Below, piece by piece: positions 20,617 through 33,328 of a stretch of 64,000 nucleotides of DNA (positions are counted from its first letter, which is position 1; every line of letters begins with the position of its first letter). Location: the NCBI GenBank assembly GCA_023055505.1, contig JALIRH010000013.1, forward strand, positions 620,001 to 684,000. Direction: 5' to 3'. The translations under genes and the position numbers were made by a program. The notes below the pieces were generated by a model, which worked only from the letters and a program-made list of their open reading frames with translations, was not told the origin of the DNA and did not search any database. Source of the stretch: Callipepla californica brunnescens. Taxonomy: Eukaryota > Chordata > Aves > Galliformes > Odontophoridae.

Positions 20617-22124
20617 TTGCAGTAAAACTGTCTTTGAGCAGCAGATTTTTGAAGAGTCATAAGTTAGTTTTATTTTTTGTTTGGTTGGTTTTAGTTGATG
20701 TAGTGCTTATTCACCACAGGTTTACAGCAAGAAGCAGCTGCAGCTCAGATCACAAAAGATCAAAAAATCTCATGATACTCTACCCTTTCCTCAGAGGGCT
20801 GAGGATTGCCAGAGGGTAGTTGATTTGGGCAAAGTGCTTCTCTGGGGCAAGCTGGGCCCTCACCTTCCCACAGAGATAAACATGGAATTCAAGTAAGAGG
20901 CACAGAAAAGAGAGATTTGCCTCACTTCCACACCAGCTTGAGCATTTTGATACTACTTCATGGTTCCACAGCAAACAGTATCCTGTTCCTAGATATATTT
21001 GGCCACATTCCCACTATTTTTACTTACATCTCTCCAGAATCGTCCATTTATGACAACAGGAGTTTAGGGCCAAATTCTACTGAGCAATTGCATAAAAGAT
21101 TGGGGTACTTCAAGCGTTTTCTGTAAGACCTGGTGCATGACTCAGCACAGCATTAAGCAGCTGACATCTGCTTCTTCTACTACCTTCTCTCTCCTTAGGG
21201 ATTAAAGCAGTCACTACCAGTAGGAAGTGTTTTATCCTTAACAGCATCAGCAACGTAAGAAATACATTAAGCCTATATCAAGTACTTACAAATTGGAGAT
21301 TGTAACATAATCTTTAGAGTTACAAACATGAGTTATTCTCTGCAGCTATGGAGCTACAAAACAATCTTTAAAAATAAGTGCATAAATATTAACAGTTCAA
21401 ACACAACCCTGTAATTCCAAATGCTAAGGCTTGGAGTACATCAAATTTTATGAGCTTCATGACAAAAATGCAAGACTGGCAGCCCTGAAATTGTGGCAGC
21501 CCATTAAATGGAAACATTTTTTAATCAGGTATCTGGCATTGTTAAATATCTAGTCCCAGCAACATCCCACAGAAATCAAAGGGACTGCCCAGCCATGGTA
21601 GCGTGCCTGCATAGATCTCATTAGCTGTGCATGGTAACACTAAGGAAATAGGCTAAATTAGCTGGCTTGGACAGAGGCTGTGCCAGCACCACCACTGGAG
21701 GGACCAGCCAGCATATGTCAGACGAAGACAATATTGGTCACTGAGCCACAAGGCCAGCTGCTCTACCTACATTCAGCACATCACGCATTTCACAGGGATT
21801 AACAGCCCCAGATTACTAGATTAGCTGTTTATGGGTATGTGCTCACTAAATTGCAGCTCAGATAAACTGCTGCTAACGTTTGGCATCCCAGCTTGTGCAT
21901 TTTTGCAATAAATAAATAAAAGTATTTATCAGACAATTTAAAATCAAAAATAGAATCTACAGAAATTGAGGATCTGATGAAAAATTCAGAGAAAGCTAAG
22001 AGATCAGACTAAAAGTAATCGTGTTTTAGTAACAAATACTGTTCTCATGAATGTTTGTAAATCTCCTGAGCACTTATTTCAAAAACGCCTTTTTTCTCTC
22101 TTTCACAAAAGAGAAATGCAAGGC

Positions 22125-22330
22125 TTGAAACTGTGCGCGCACATGGCAACAGCAGAGCAGTGGCTCAGCCAGAGCGGATTGCTGAGACTGGGGAGCTGTG
22201 CCGGGGCAGCCCAGCCACGTGCCGGCTCAGAGATGTCTGCAGACAGCTCATGTGAGCAGCCAGCTTTTCAGCCTCTGACCACAAATGCCCGCGTTGCCTG
22301 GTGATGGATTCCCGGTGCAGTCAGTGCTCT
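22125..22330. other. CpG-containing G+C-rich block
   Basis: The block contains GCGCGC, CCGG, CACGTG (an E-box), CCCGCG and CCCGG within about 200 bp, whereas the flanking kilobases are almost free of CpG. A plus-strand frame of 85 codons (22047-22304) covers it but shows no known domain. It could be a small regulatory element, an untranslated exon or an unrecognised repeat. Confidence 0.3.
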
Positions 22331-25300
22331 GTGTTGTGCTCTCTGCTCGAACCCTTGTTTTAAACCCTTCAACAGTATGGCATTGCTCAGTGCTGAAGGT
22401 GACAATTTTACCTGAATTAGACCCTTACAGAGACACAGAAGAGGGGTAAAATTGTACTGTGTGTGAGTTCACGTTGTTAGTGGTCGCTTGGGGATTAAGG
22501 ATCTCCTCCTCTAGACAGTTTGTTCTGTAAGATATTTTTTCCTGAGGTTTCCCTGACACGCCTGGCAATGGCAATCTCTGGAGTCACTAGACCTTCAAGT
22601 ATGATTTAATATGACAATTCTGCTATTTCTATCCGATATAACATGGTACAAAACGTGAAATCTGTGCAGCTAGCTCTCCTCTGGTCATTCATTCTTACTA
22701 ATGGATCCTGGGGATAATGAATGCTTTACTTCCTAGTAGATAAATGTACTTTGGCAATGCCTCTCACTAAGAAAACCCAATTTTAACCAGGCAAGAGATT
22801 AAAAAGAACTAGAGAAATGCTGTGACAGATGGTATTGCTCATGCTGCCTTATCATTTGGGCATGTTCGGTTTAATGTTTCTTTCATTCTCCTGATTCAGA
22901 ACAGAAAATCCAATTAAATTAAGCATGATGTAACATTTCTGACATTTCTTTTTCTTAGTTTGTTCCTTCTTTTGCTGATAAAACAAGTGTGAATTTAAAG
23001 CCTGGTTTAGGTGAGCAATTGGAGGTCAGAGAAGCAATGCACTACAAGCAGAAATAATGAAGGTTTTTCTGCCACACTGTGAACTACTGCAGTGGGGAAA
23101 GCATGAGGCTCTGAGTTTTTCATCCTTTTACCTCTTGAGGAAACGCAATGAACTGTGTTAAATTTGTGTTGATTTTTCTCAGAAAATATGACTATGATTT
23201 CCCAGGGAAGAAGAGCTGCACAACGGAATCTACATCATATTTTTCTATTTCCCTTCCTACTTTGGTGATCTTTAGTCTGCCTCTTTTCAAAGTGCAGAAG
23301 AGATGGCAGCACATTCCCACATTTCTCATAAAGAAAGCACAGAGAAGGACAAAAAGGGATGGACAGATGGACAAAAAGGGATACCCAAATAAACTTTCAG
23401 TAGACATACTTTGACCAAATCTGTTGTGGTATTCTAGCAGATGCAAGGTCTTAATTGCTTCTCTTGACCCCTAAATATTCCCTTTTCCCTATCTTGATTC
23501 CAACTCAATTGTAGCTTTCTTTTGGAAGAAGGCTGTATCATATAACTCCACAGCAGCCTGACCCACAGACACATGTCCATTGCACAGGACTGAGGCTACT
23601 CCAAGAGAAGCACTATGCAGGTTGGAAGAACACAGTAGCCACATCTGCTCTGCCTCTAGGCACTTGCTCAGCTGAGAGCCATGGGTCAACAACTCAAGCC
23701 AGATGATTGCTCTTCAGAAGAGTACATTCTCTCTTGTTTATACCAGATCAATTCCTATTTCAGGCTGTTCTATCTATTCTAGGGCTGTACCTGAGTCATC
23801 CTCTAGCAGTGCTTGTCTCTGTCTAAAATACCTCAATTTTATACTATTTTTGAGATCCATAATCACAATCTGGATAAACAGAGTCAATCTGGCTGAAGTT
23901 TATAAAAAAAATGCCCCTGTTCTTACTGCATGAGGTAAATGTTACTTCCTCTTTTTGCGTAGAGACTTAATGCTTTTGCCACCTAGTGCCTTAATGCAGC
24001 TATGCGGAAATTATTTCTGTGCTGAAAAGGAAATTTCTCCATGATACCCACTCTAGTTTTGTAAAGCTATTGCTTCCCATCTGCACCTTTTTCAGATGGA
24101 GATGGTAAGAAAAATCTATTCACAGAACAGCAAGGATCTGTAATTAGTGTCACTCCTGAGAGGCCCATGAACTGGCAATGCAACACTTCTCACTTACATT
24201 TGGGTTCTCCAGGATCAGCCTGAGGAAACAGGCAATTAAAGGCTCTACGACCCAGCTGCAGTGTTCATTGTGCTACGATGAGAAATTCACCCCAAGGCAT
24301 CAGCTGCAATTTCCAGCGAAGTTTGCTGCTGTAAAGTAACATCTGAAGGCACTCTAGTCATTTCAGACGTTTTTAAACATTTTGTCTCTCCCACTCTCAG
24401 AGGAGTCTGTCACTCGAAGAAGAGAAAAAAATATTCAATAAATCATCTCCTCAGGAAGGAAATACTCTTATGTCTATAACTGCAGCTTTGCTCCCTAAAC
24501 GTATCCACCTACCTTTTAAAGAAAATAGAAATCAGCATGACTGAGTCTTTTTTGGTTGCTATTAAAAACAAAAGCAACCAAGGGGTTGGTAAATAAAAGA
24601 AAGCACAATTCAAACTATACTGTAAATAGGTTATCTTCACCTATTCTGCTCTTGCTAAGTACATTTATGTAAGTACTCCTTGATAGACACCTCAGCACAC
24701 CTCAGAGAATTCCTTTCTTACAGCTTGCAAAAGCTAACAGAGAAAGAGGGAAGCTAAACTTAAAAAGCAATTCAGTTAAGTGTTTTCTTTCACTACTGCT
24801 TTTGGAGCAATTCTTTATTCTCCAGACTTCCAAGACAATTGTATGACATCTCAATTCAGCAGATTGTTTCATCAGTTAAAAGGAAAACAAAGGGCCACCT
24901 TCAGAAATATAAAGACACATGGTCCCTCTCATACAATATAAAATTATTTCACGTGGGTGTGAGCCACTTTCACATCTTTATTTATTTTTAATAGAGTTTT
25001 TCTCCTGAATGCTTTTGAAGAAAAAGATAATATTTTTAAAATTACTTGCATTTAAGTTTGCTTGTGTTTTTGTCTGTTTCTTGCATGGATGCCTTCCCCG
25101 CTGGCTTCTGTAGGGTGGGAGGCTGGTGATTTGTTACAATGTCCACAAAGAGAGATTGATATATGAGTAGAGTCATAAAAGAAGACTCAAGTGCAAAAGA
25201 TGGTGGTGATGTGGGATATCTCATAAAAGACTAGGGAAATGAGAATTTCTGTCCTCCTGAAATGAAAGTGCAAAGTGACCTGCCATGAAGCAGAGAGGGC

Positions 25301-26060
25301 TGCTCCCCTCTGCTCCTGCAGACCTCCTGCATTTCTCTGTCTATAATGGCAGAGCTGTGGCCAGAGGAGTTTCTGCCACTTGGTCCTGCACGTGAATTTG
25401 CAATGAATGACACATCAAAGAGAATCCCCAGCAGGGCTGCATAGCTGGAACCACTGCTGACAGGCTGGCTGCTGGCTGCACCCAGGGGAAATCTCTGGGG
25501 CTGTGCTGCAGTCGGCACCCCAGATGCAGAGGATGACAGCCAGCAAATTTGTAATAGCCCCTTATCTCCCAGGGCTTTTCAGTTTGCTACAGAATTGACA
25601 ACAGCAGTAAACATTTTTTCTATTTATGTGTTCTTTCCTTATCTTCTTCAGTAGTTCTTGATTCAGAAGCAATGATAGTGCTACAGATATTCCAACAAGT
25701 CACGTTAATTATTACCTTTCTGGGATATGTGGATTTAAGGAACAGCTGAGATTCATTCAGAAGATCATATCTTCTCCTGAATAAAAGCTTCTTTTTGAGA
25801 GTGTGTTTTATGCAAACAGAATTAATCAGCTTGGTGCTGCTCTTATGGTCATGGGCAGCTAAACTCCTGCATCGTGCCCATGCAAGGTGCAGAAGCTTTG
25901 CTTATGAAAGGATAGTAAATGCAAGCATGTGACCAGAACTTCTTTAGAGAAACAAATATTAAACAGTGAATCAGCAACAATGCCTCCCTCAAACTGTACA
26001 TTCCATCAACCGTTATTTTCTCCAAGCCAAGAAATTATTATTTTCTTTTACTGAGGGTAG

Positions 26061-26090
26061 TTTTTTTAATTTTAATTTTTAATTTTAATT
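26061..26090 (+). repeat. (TTTTAA)n-like low-complexity tract
   Basis: Alternating T-runs and AA, about 30 bp. Confidence 0.7.
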
Positions 26091-26439
26091 GTTGCTGTTA
26101 GGAGACCACTATACCTTTCAACCATATCTCCTAATTGCTATCAGTGATGTTACCCCCCCAGCACGCAAGGAACTAGCTCTAGAATTCTAAAACAGTCAGG
26201 TATGGGGGACTGGGAGGAGAGAGTATTTTCATTGAAAATCCAGTCAGGAACATATCCCTGCTTCCTTCTAACAGAACTTTCCTTTATAGTTCTGAGATGC
26301 TTTGAAACAAACAGTTTCATTATTAAGGATACTTAGTGTACTGCACACCTCTACAACACTTGTCAAAGCCAACAGCTTCTATTGCTAATTTACTCAAAAT
26401 AAGTTGGCTTTCACATGTGTATGGGAACTGCTGAATCAT

Positions 26440-26700
26440 GGCCTGAACACGGATGGATCACCTGAGGCAAACACTGACTCAGCTGCAGGAGCACAGGTGA
26501 AGGCAATGCACCTGTGTGACCAGAAGGGGTGGAGTCTGGTTCCACCTCTCCCAGACCCCATTTAAGGGCTGACCACCACTGGGAAAGGGTCTCTTGTTGG
26601 AGATCCCTCCCATGTGGAGTTGTGATAGGTGAGCCCTTCCTAACTTACCAGTCTTTATACCATCTGGGTAAGCCATACAAAAATACACTGTTCATCTTTA
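26440..26700 (+). other. Possible LTR/promoter-like repeat, uncertain
   Basis: A G+C-richer segment with CACCTGTGTGACCAGAAGGG, a GGGTGGAGTCTGGTTCCACC near-palindrome and a CATTTAAGGG TATA-like box (26568-26577) about 75 bp downstream of its centre. It looks like a promoter-bearing repeat such as an LTR, but I could not find TG/CA ends with a target duplication. Confidence 0.25.
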
Positions 26701-27142
26701 TTATGTTGTGTGGGTACTGTTCTTTCAGGGTATTCACTCTAAAGTGTATCTGGGTAATTGTTTCTTTGAACAGAGTTCTTAGAAGCAGGTGTCAGATTCT
26801 TGATGAATCTTATTTTTTACTCTAGGCTGTGAAATCTAGTTAGATATTGAATCTGACTCCTCTCACAGCAACTGAAGTCAGAACACCCTGTTTTAGCTCC
26901 TGTTTGTGCATGTGACCTGCTTCACAAAACTGCTACTTGAAACTAGAAGCTAGGAACTGCTTTACATGTGCACTCCCTGGCATACTTTTCTTTCTCTAAG
27001 ATGGACTCTACAAGTAACCATAACTGAAAGAAAGAAAGCAATGATTAAGTTTGCTACCAATACTCAGAAGTCAGGATGAAAGATTCTCTTTTAAGTGGAG
27101 AAAACTAGGCATTGTTTTCCATCTAATTGCTTATCACTATTA

Positions 27143-28706
27143 GAACTCATCAATGGTTTACGGGCTGGTTCAGCCTGGATCTGTGACAATTGGGGTGGGG
27201 AGACCCACAGACCCACATCCTGGTAAAAAGGGAGATGGCCCTGAAAATGAAACAGCAGCAATGATCTGAGGAGGTAAGCTTGTTTACTAAATAAGTTATT
27301 GGATTGCAAAATAACCCAATATATAATTGGAATTTAAGATAATAAATCAAGTAGACTAAGAGAGAGAGGATGTATGAAAACCAAAGGCCTTATGCTAAAC
27401 TCTGAAGGTGAGACAGCTAGCAAGCACATGCTGCTGGTTTGATCTGAAAGGAGGGAGCCTGTGTCTCTGTGAAGTACAGAAACTGTTTTTACTTTTGTTG
27501 TCTCAAAGCTTGCTTCACATGGCCTTTCTGGCTGTAAGACTCTAATTGACAACTGCAAATCATCTAGATGGTTGTTGCAGTGCCTCAGTGTCTCTGTTTA
27601 TGGTTGTAAAGGTAAGCAGAAATAGGGGCAAGCAGTCTTTTTTGGGGTATGGCTTGGAGAAGCTGATCACCGCAAAGGATGATAATATTTGTACGTGGCA
27701 CCAAAGGTGCTAGTCCCTGCTGATTTATCTACTGAGCCAGATGTGTTACACAAGCAGAGATCAAAACTTAGAAATGGGGGTGGACATAAATCAATCTAAT
27801 GCCAGAACATGGAGGCAGCTAAAACAAAACACCCACAGGAATGGTGAGGAGCTCTCCCCCTTCAAGGTTTGAAAATTTTCAGAAAAAATGACCCTTAGGT
27901 TTAATCCCCTCGGTAACCAGAGTTTGGAATGTGATGAATATGCATGCGCTGTATCTTTAAGTATGTATTCATTTCTCTCTTTGGTGTGCATGTTTGGTGG
28001 AGCGATTCCCCATGTACCCAGCACTGTAACGGGGGGAATAGCTGCTTGACATTACTCATTGGTGTGTTGAGTTGCTCAGTTGGTTTTCTCAGCACCACTA
28101 AACCAAAGACTTTGAAGAAGAGACTTTCCTGAGGGAAAAACCTCTTTGGAAGAACACCCCCTGCACGGTGCCTGCTTGCTGCAAAACTACCCGGTTTTCT
28201 CCCATCCCCCGCAGTGACCAGACAAGTTCTTGATATCAATGGACTCCAGACCTCGCTGGATCCACGGCGGTGATCTCTCTCTCTCTTGCTTTCTGCCAAG
28301 TCTCCTTGCTTTTTATCTCTTTCCTATCACCTACCTTCCCTTCCCCATATCCGTAAGTAACAAGTAATTGTAATAAACTGGTTGGGCTAACATTTGACCC
28401 GCTGTGTCTTACTCTTGCCATCAGGTATGCACATATGTATAAAGAACCTCGTCTCCCTCCTTTATACTGGAGCGTGACAGTCTCATGACACACTAACAGT
28501 TTGGTTTTTTTTACCCTCTGAATTGAAAATGTAAAAATGCAAAGCAATGTGTAGTCCTCTGGGGTACGTAGTTCTTTTTCTTTTCTGAGGCAGATGTACC
28601 CAGAACTATCAATAATCCATGGAGCTGGAGCTTTAACTCCCAATGCACTACATGATGTTATGATGTGGAATATCAAGAACAAAAATCATAAAACCATGAC
28701 AGAACT
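27143..28706 (-). mobile_element. Solo LTR of the ERV-L-like family, split by a nested LTR
   Basis: Flanked by an exact 5-bp duplication GAACT (27143-27147 and 28702-28706). The LTR parts are 27148-27467 and 28485-28701, about 537 bp in total, homologous throughout to the provirus LTR on the same strand (GGTTTACGGGCTGG at the U5 end, AAAACCATGACA at the U3 tip). Most CpGs of the young LTR are TG or CA here, so this copy is older. A different 1012-bp LTR has inserted into it at 27468. No interior remains, as expected after LTR-LTR recombination. Confidence 0.93.
27463..28484 (+). mobile_element. 1012-bp solo LTR of a second ERV family, nested
   Basis: Begins TGTGAAGTAC (27468), ends GGAGCGTGACA (28479) and is bounded by an exact GTCTC duplication (27463-27467 and 28480-28484). 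Plus orientation is inferred from AATAAA at 28372-28377, about 100 bp before the 3' end. A pyrimidine-rich stretch (TCTCTCTCTCTCTTGC, about 28275-28295) precedes it. It shows no homology to the host LTR. The open frames inside (for example 27901-28299 minus) are antisense shadows. A partial relative may be at the right edge of the window. Confidence 0.9.
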
Positions 28707-29094
28707 AGAACTCTGTTTTCATGGTGGAGATTGCAGTGTGTCTGTAGCTATATGTATGCTTAACCACCATAGCTGCAAGGGTGAACTATGTTGCTCATGA
28801 TTCTTTAAAGGCTCCAGATACCCAGCAGTTGTACAGACCTAGATTCATGGCTGTTGATTTAGGTATACTTCATGGATAGCCATGGCACGGTTGTATGGCA
28901 GCCTCCCTAGGTAAAACATGGCTTCTGATTCTGTTGCAGCATAACAACAAGATCTACAAGTGGAGACAAATCTGTTAACTCCAGTTCCCACATCTCAGGA
29001 AGTTTTACTCATCCAATATAAATTGGGATAATATGGGAGAGAAAAGCAAGGGTTAAATATACATAGTTAATCTAAATGATTACCTAGGAAAAAG
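28707..29094. other. Unassigned sequence
   Basis: Nothing recognised between the solo LTR and a CR1 fragment. Confidence 0.4.
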
Positions 29095-29730
29095 GTTTGG
29101 TGCAGAGTGGCTGGCAACCTGAGTAGCAGAAAAGGATCTGGGTTTAAACATGAGCCAGAATCATGACTATGTGTTCAAGAAGGCTAATGGCATCCTGTCT
29201 TGTATCCGTAATAGTACAGTTAGAAGGAGCAGGGAAGTAATTGTTCTCTCATGCTCAGTGCAGAGAGCATGAGAGTGTGCCTGGGGAAGAAAATGAAGCT
29301 GGTGAAGGGTCTGGAGCACAAATCATGGGGAGGGGCTAAGGGAGCTGGGATGGGTCAGTCTGGAGAAGAGGAGGCTTGGAGGAAGCATCATTGCTCTCTA
29401 CGGCTCCCTGAAATGAGGTTGTGGTGAGGTGGGTGTTGGCCTCTGCTGCCAGGTAACAATGACAGAATGAGGGGGAATGGCCTCAAGTCGCACCAGTGGA
29501 AATTCAGGTTGGGTATTTGGACAAATTTCTTATCAGAAAGAGTGATGAGGTAATGGAATGGGCTGCCCAGGGAAGTGGTGGAGACACCTTCCCTGGAGGT
29601 ATTCAAGAAAAGTGGAGACGTGGTACTTGGGCACACAGTTTAGTGGGCATGGTAGTGATGAGTTGATGGCTGATCTTAGATGATCTTAGCGGTCTCTTCC
29701 AACCTTAGTTATTCTATGACTCTATGAATG
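29095..29730 (+). mobile_element. CR1 LINE 3' fragment
   Basis: The plus strand carries a decayed CR1 C-terminus: GTTCAAGAAGGCTAATGGCATCCTG, then a GGTCTGGAGCACAAATCATG segment of the subfamily with a GAGCTGGGATGGGTCAGTCTGG motif. It ends with GATGATCTTAGCGGTCTCTTCC and an ATTCTATGACTCTATGA tail. The same subfamily recurs at 62.9-63.6 kb. Confidence 0.88.
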
Positions 29731-29790
29731 TACTTTCCAAAGAAATAACAGAGGCCATGTTATTTGGGCATGGATTGCTCTGTTGCCCTT

Positions 29791-29827
29791 TGAAACAGGC
29801 ATGCCCAACTTGGACATGCTTGTTTCA
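29791..29827. repeat. 13-bp inverted repeat (hairpin)
   Basis: Arms TGAAACAGGCATG (29791-29803) and CATGCTTGTTTCA (29815-29827) match at 12 of 13 positions around an 11-bp spacer. No element borders are evident. Confidence 0.75.
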
Positions 29828-31908
29828 GGCAAGCAGCCAGTAACAGCTAGTAACTCACCCTGTCTCCTCACTGCTGCTCCATCACAGAAGCAGCTCTTCC
29901 CCGCTGACTGGCCTGGCCCCAGATCCTCACTCATCAATCAGCGAAAAAACCCAAAACATTACACCAAAATAATCCCTCTTTACTCGGGCAAGCCAAAAGG
30001 TTGGACAGCTATTCTTTAAAAGAATAAGGTTGGAACCAGCTTTCTGCTAGAGTCTTTATGCTTATTCGTGAGTGCAAGTTTTGGTGGGAAATACTGTGCA
30101 TTGAAATTCTTGTATGATGATCTAACCCTTTGCTGTGCCACAACAGTTAAAACATCAGAGTGCAGAGGGAAATAAGTACATAATGATGGTAATATAGGTA
30201 TTTCTTATCTCATTCTTTGTTTTCAGATTAATAGTAAACAGAAGACCACTGTTAACTCATTTGGCATTTTGGCCTCACAAACAAAATATTTTACTTGTCA
30301 AAATGTTTCTACATTCTGTTTTGAGTCCAGTCTTTCTTTTTACTGTGTTCAGCTTTCTGTGATGAGTCTGTCCTTTTTAGAACAGTGTGCAACTAGCAAT
30401 TTTAATGTATAAAAAGCACTTCATCTAACTTACCCTTTGAACTAATGAAAGATTTGTTCTTTTGTCTAGGAACATTTTTAAAAGCTTCTGTGCATGTCTA
30501 AATGTTTCCAGCATCTTAGTATTTTGGTCTTATGTAACAATTTTAATTGGAGTAGATTTCATGTTTGATTTTAAAATTACGGTTTTGGGAGATAGTAATG
30601 TTGACATTGCCATTTCATTAGTCAGCCTAATGTCTCAAAAATAATGAGTATCCTTGCTTTGAGTGTCCTCAAACCGAGTAGATATGTTAGCCAGATTTAA
30701 CAGAACTAAACAATGAAAAAAAGATGAACATAAATACAGAATAAGGAATGCTATTAAACTCAGACTACACTGATATACTCCTCCTGGTATTTCAAAAGTC
30801 AACTCAATTTGTTTTAGTTCCTACTTCCCAAAGTAAATGACAACAAAAGATACTAGCTGATTGATTCCTCTTAACAAGTAAATGTGTTAATTATCTAGAG
30901 TGTTTAAATATCATCTTGCAAGTCTAAGACTTTTATTCAACATATGTTTAACTCATATTACTTCATAGTTTAAAGAGAACTGATGTGAGTTAGACAACCC
31001 ACAGACAGACAAGGTGAGGAAAGAGGAATATTTCATTCTTGCCTACTCTGCATAGAACAACAGCAACAGCAACAACAAAAAAACATTAAACTTTTCAAGA
31101 TTTATGTTGAACATGTTCAATATTAAGGATATTAGGAACTGAATTAGACTCTAGGGTTGTGGCCTGGCCACCATTTCAGGTTTTTAAGAACAGACCCACA
31201 CAGCATCTAGAACCAGAAAACTCATGCAGAAATTTTGCCTCTATGGTACTGAAAGCATAAATAAGAATGTGAAATATTAAGAAAGGATTGAAGAGAAATC
31301 GATTATACAAAGTCCATTTGACTAAAAACCACATGTGATTTTGGAAAGAGTAACAAATGCTTTGAGAACTCTCTGGTCCTGAAGGAATATATTTTTGCGT
31401 GCTTGCAAATATCCAGTTAGTCTCCAACCACATATTTTACGCTGATATTTCATTCCCACTAAATAAGGCTTTAAGAGTAGCTTTCAAGAAACACCGTGGT
31501 TAAATACAAAGCTTTTAAACAAGGAGCAAAAGAGTTTTTGGGACGTATGATTGAGTCTTTCCTACTCAGACGCTATACTTACCAACAGACTTAGTCACTT
31601 CTCAAAATCTACCATACTTCTAATTTCAAAAGGTTCTAGACAATTCCTGTTCCAGAGCTTTTTGGAACTTCCTCTTACTGAAACATTTGCAAAACTTTTG
31701 CCAGAATAGCATTTATAATATTATTCACCTTTCAATAATGTATCTTAAATCTTTCTCTTTGCATCTAGATGGAAAATAATTACTTCCTTACACATTTATC
31801 TTCTGTGTTTATTCTTTTGATGGGAAAGTAACAGCACCAGCTGGCATTTGAAGGAGTCCTGTCATTCAGATTTTCAGGTAAATTACTTCTGGATGGCTTT
31901 GGAGGTTT

Positions 31909-31928
31909 TTTTATTATTATTATTATTC
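31909..31928 (+). repeat. (TTA)n microsatellite
   Basis: About six TTA units. Confidence 0.85.
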
Positions 31929-33311
31929 CATTGGTTGTTTTTTCTTTCTTTCTTTTATTTCTTTTTGCAAAGTAGATTCTCTCTTGTACTGTTTTTGAAT
32001 ATTTTGGTGGCAGTTTTAATAATAATTTTCACTAATACATGCTTTTTGCCTCATTTTTCTTGAAAGAAATGCCCATGCTGATGCAAGTGTTTAGGGGATA
32101 GAAACTGTCACTTCATTAATGTCCCTACAGTTTAGGATATCAAACTAAACACCTGAGCTGGTTGACTAAAAGTCCATGGACATCTCAGACAGTGAAACAA
32201 CGGATTTGTGCATCTGACAGTACTTTTGAATGATTTTTCTCCACCAGCTTTGGACTGAAAGAAAAAAGCTCTCAAAATATTTCAAAATGGAGCAATAAGA
32301 AGTTCATTCATGATGAATGATGGCAGAATTTGTGTTTGTCAGAATGGCTGTCAGGAAGGTGACAACAATTTCATTATAGTCAAAAATTTCTTTCCTCATC
32401 TGGAGCAATGTACGTGAAACCCAAAGTCAGCAAGAAAAGTGCCATGTGGAGGTCCCAATAAAAGAATTGATTAGATGGAGATTGCTAAGACAAAAAGAAA
32501 TAAAAAGAATACAGAAAAATAGACCCTTGGCTTTTGCAGTTCATATTTTGATCTTTATCAGACAATTGCTAATGGGTAATCATTTCTGATGTTAAATGAC
32601 TATTTGCAAAAATGTTTCTCTATATACTAACTTGGACAAGGAAACAGTCTTAGCTAATGTTCACTGACTCAGATTTGAGTCACTGAATAATGCCTAAACA
32701 TCCTTCAGAACAACCTTCTTTGTACTGAAACCCAGTTCACCACATACCCCAACACATCTCATTAAAAACACTGAGTTTCTACATTCACAATGTATTACCA
32801 TGAATTCCTGTTGGATGTTTCATGAAGTAAGAAAACGGGAACTCTCTGCTCCTATCTGGGAATATTATGATGAGGGAACATGCTCTTTTTTCCACTCAGT
32901 ATAAAACTGTCAGCCTGAGCTAGCTATCACTGTAGACAGTGCGCTAGATATTGGCACAGCTCACATCAAGGGAAGAGAATGCATTTTTGTGGAAGGGTTA
33001 TTGCTGACAACACAAGAAGAATAAATTAGAGTCAGGAATAAAAAAAGACATTAAGGCCCCCATGGCACCATCTTATAAGAATTTAATACTTTGAAATACT
33101 TCACTTTCTATTGTATCTACGTGCCATTTATAATATAGACATGGCAATACCCAGAAAATAAATAAGGTGTAATTTTCATGCTAATTGTGTTGGATGTATC
33201 CATACTTTTTTGTCATGTTTATTTTATATTGTGTCTTTTTAAAAAAGACAATAATATTGAAACATACCTTGTTTTAGCATTGTGTTGCCTTCTTCATTCC
33301 TTTTGTTTTGC

Positions 33312-33328
33312 ATAATAATAATAATAAT
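33312..33328 (+). repeat. (ATA)n microsatellite
   Basis: Between five and six ATA units. Confidence 0.85.

Larger units (their letters stand above)
20617..26439. other. Long unassigned region
   Basis: About 5.8 kb with no recognised repeat or gene. Two places stand out: a CpG-containing, G+C-richer block at 22125-22330 and a second G+C-richer patch at 25250-25540 (minus frame of 95 codons, no domain seen). The remainder is A/T-rich with short homopolymers. Confidence 0.4.

Noticed and set aside
27901..28299. 132-codon minus-strand ORF
   Set aside because: It is antisense inside the nested 1012-bp LTR, whose AATAAA lies on the plus strand.
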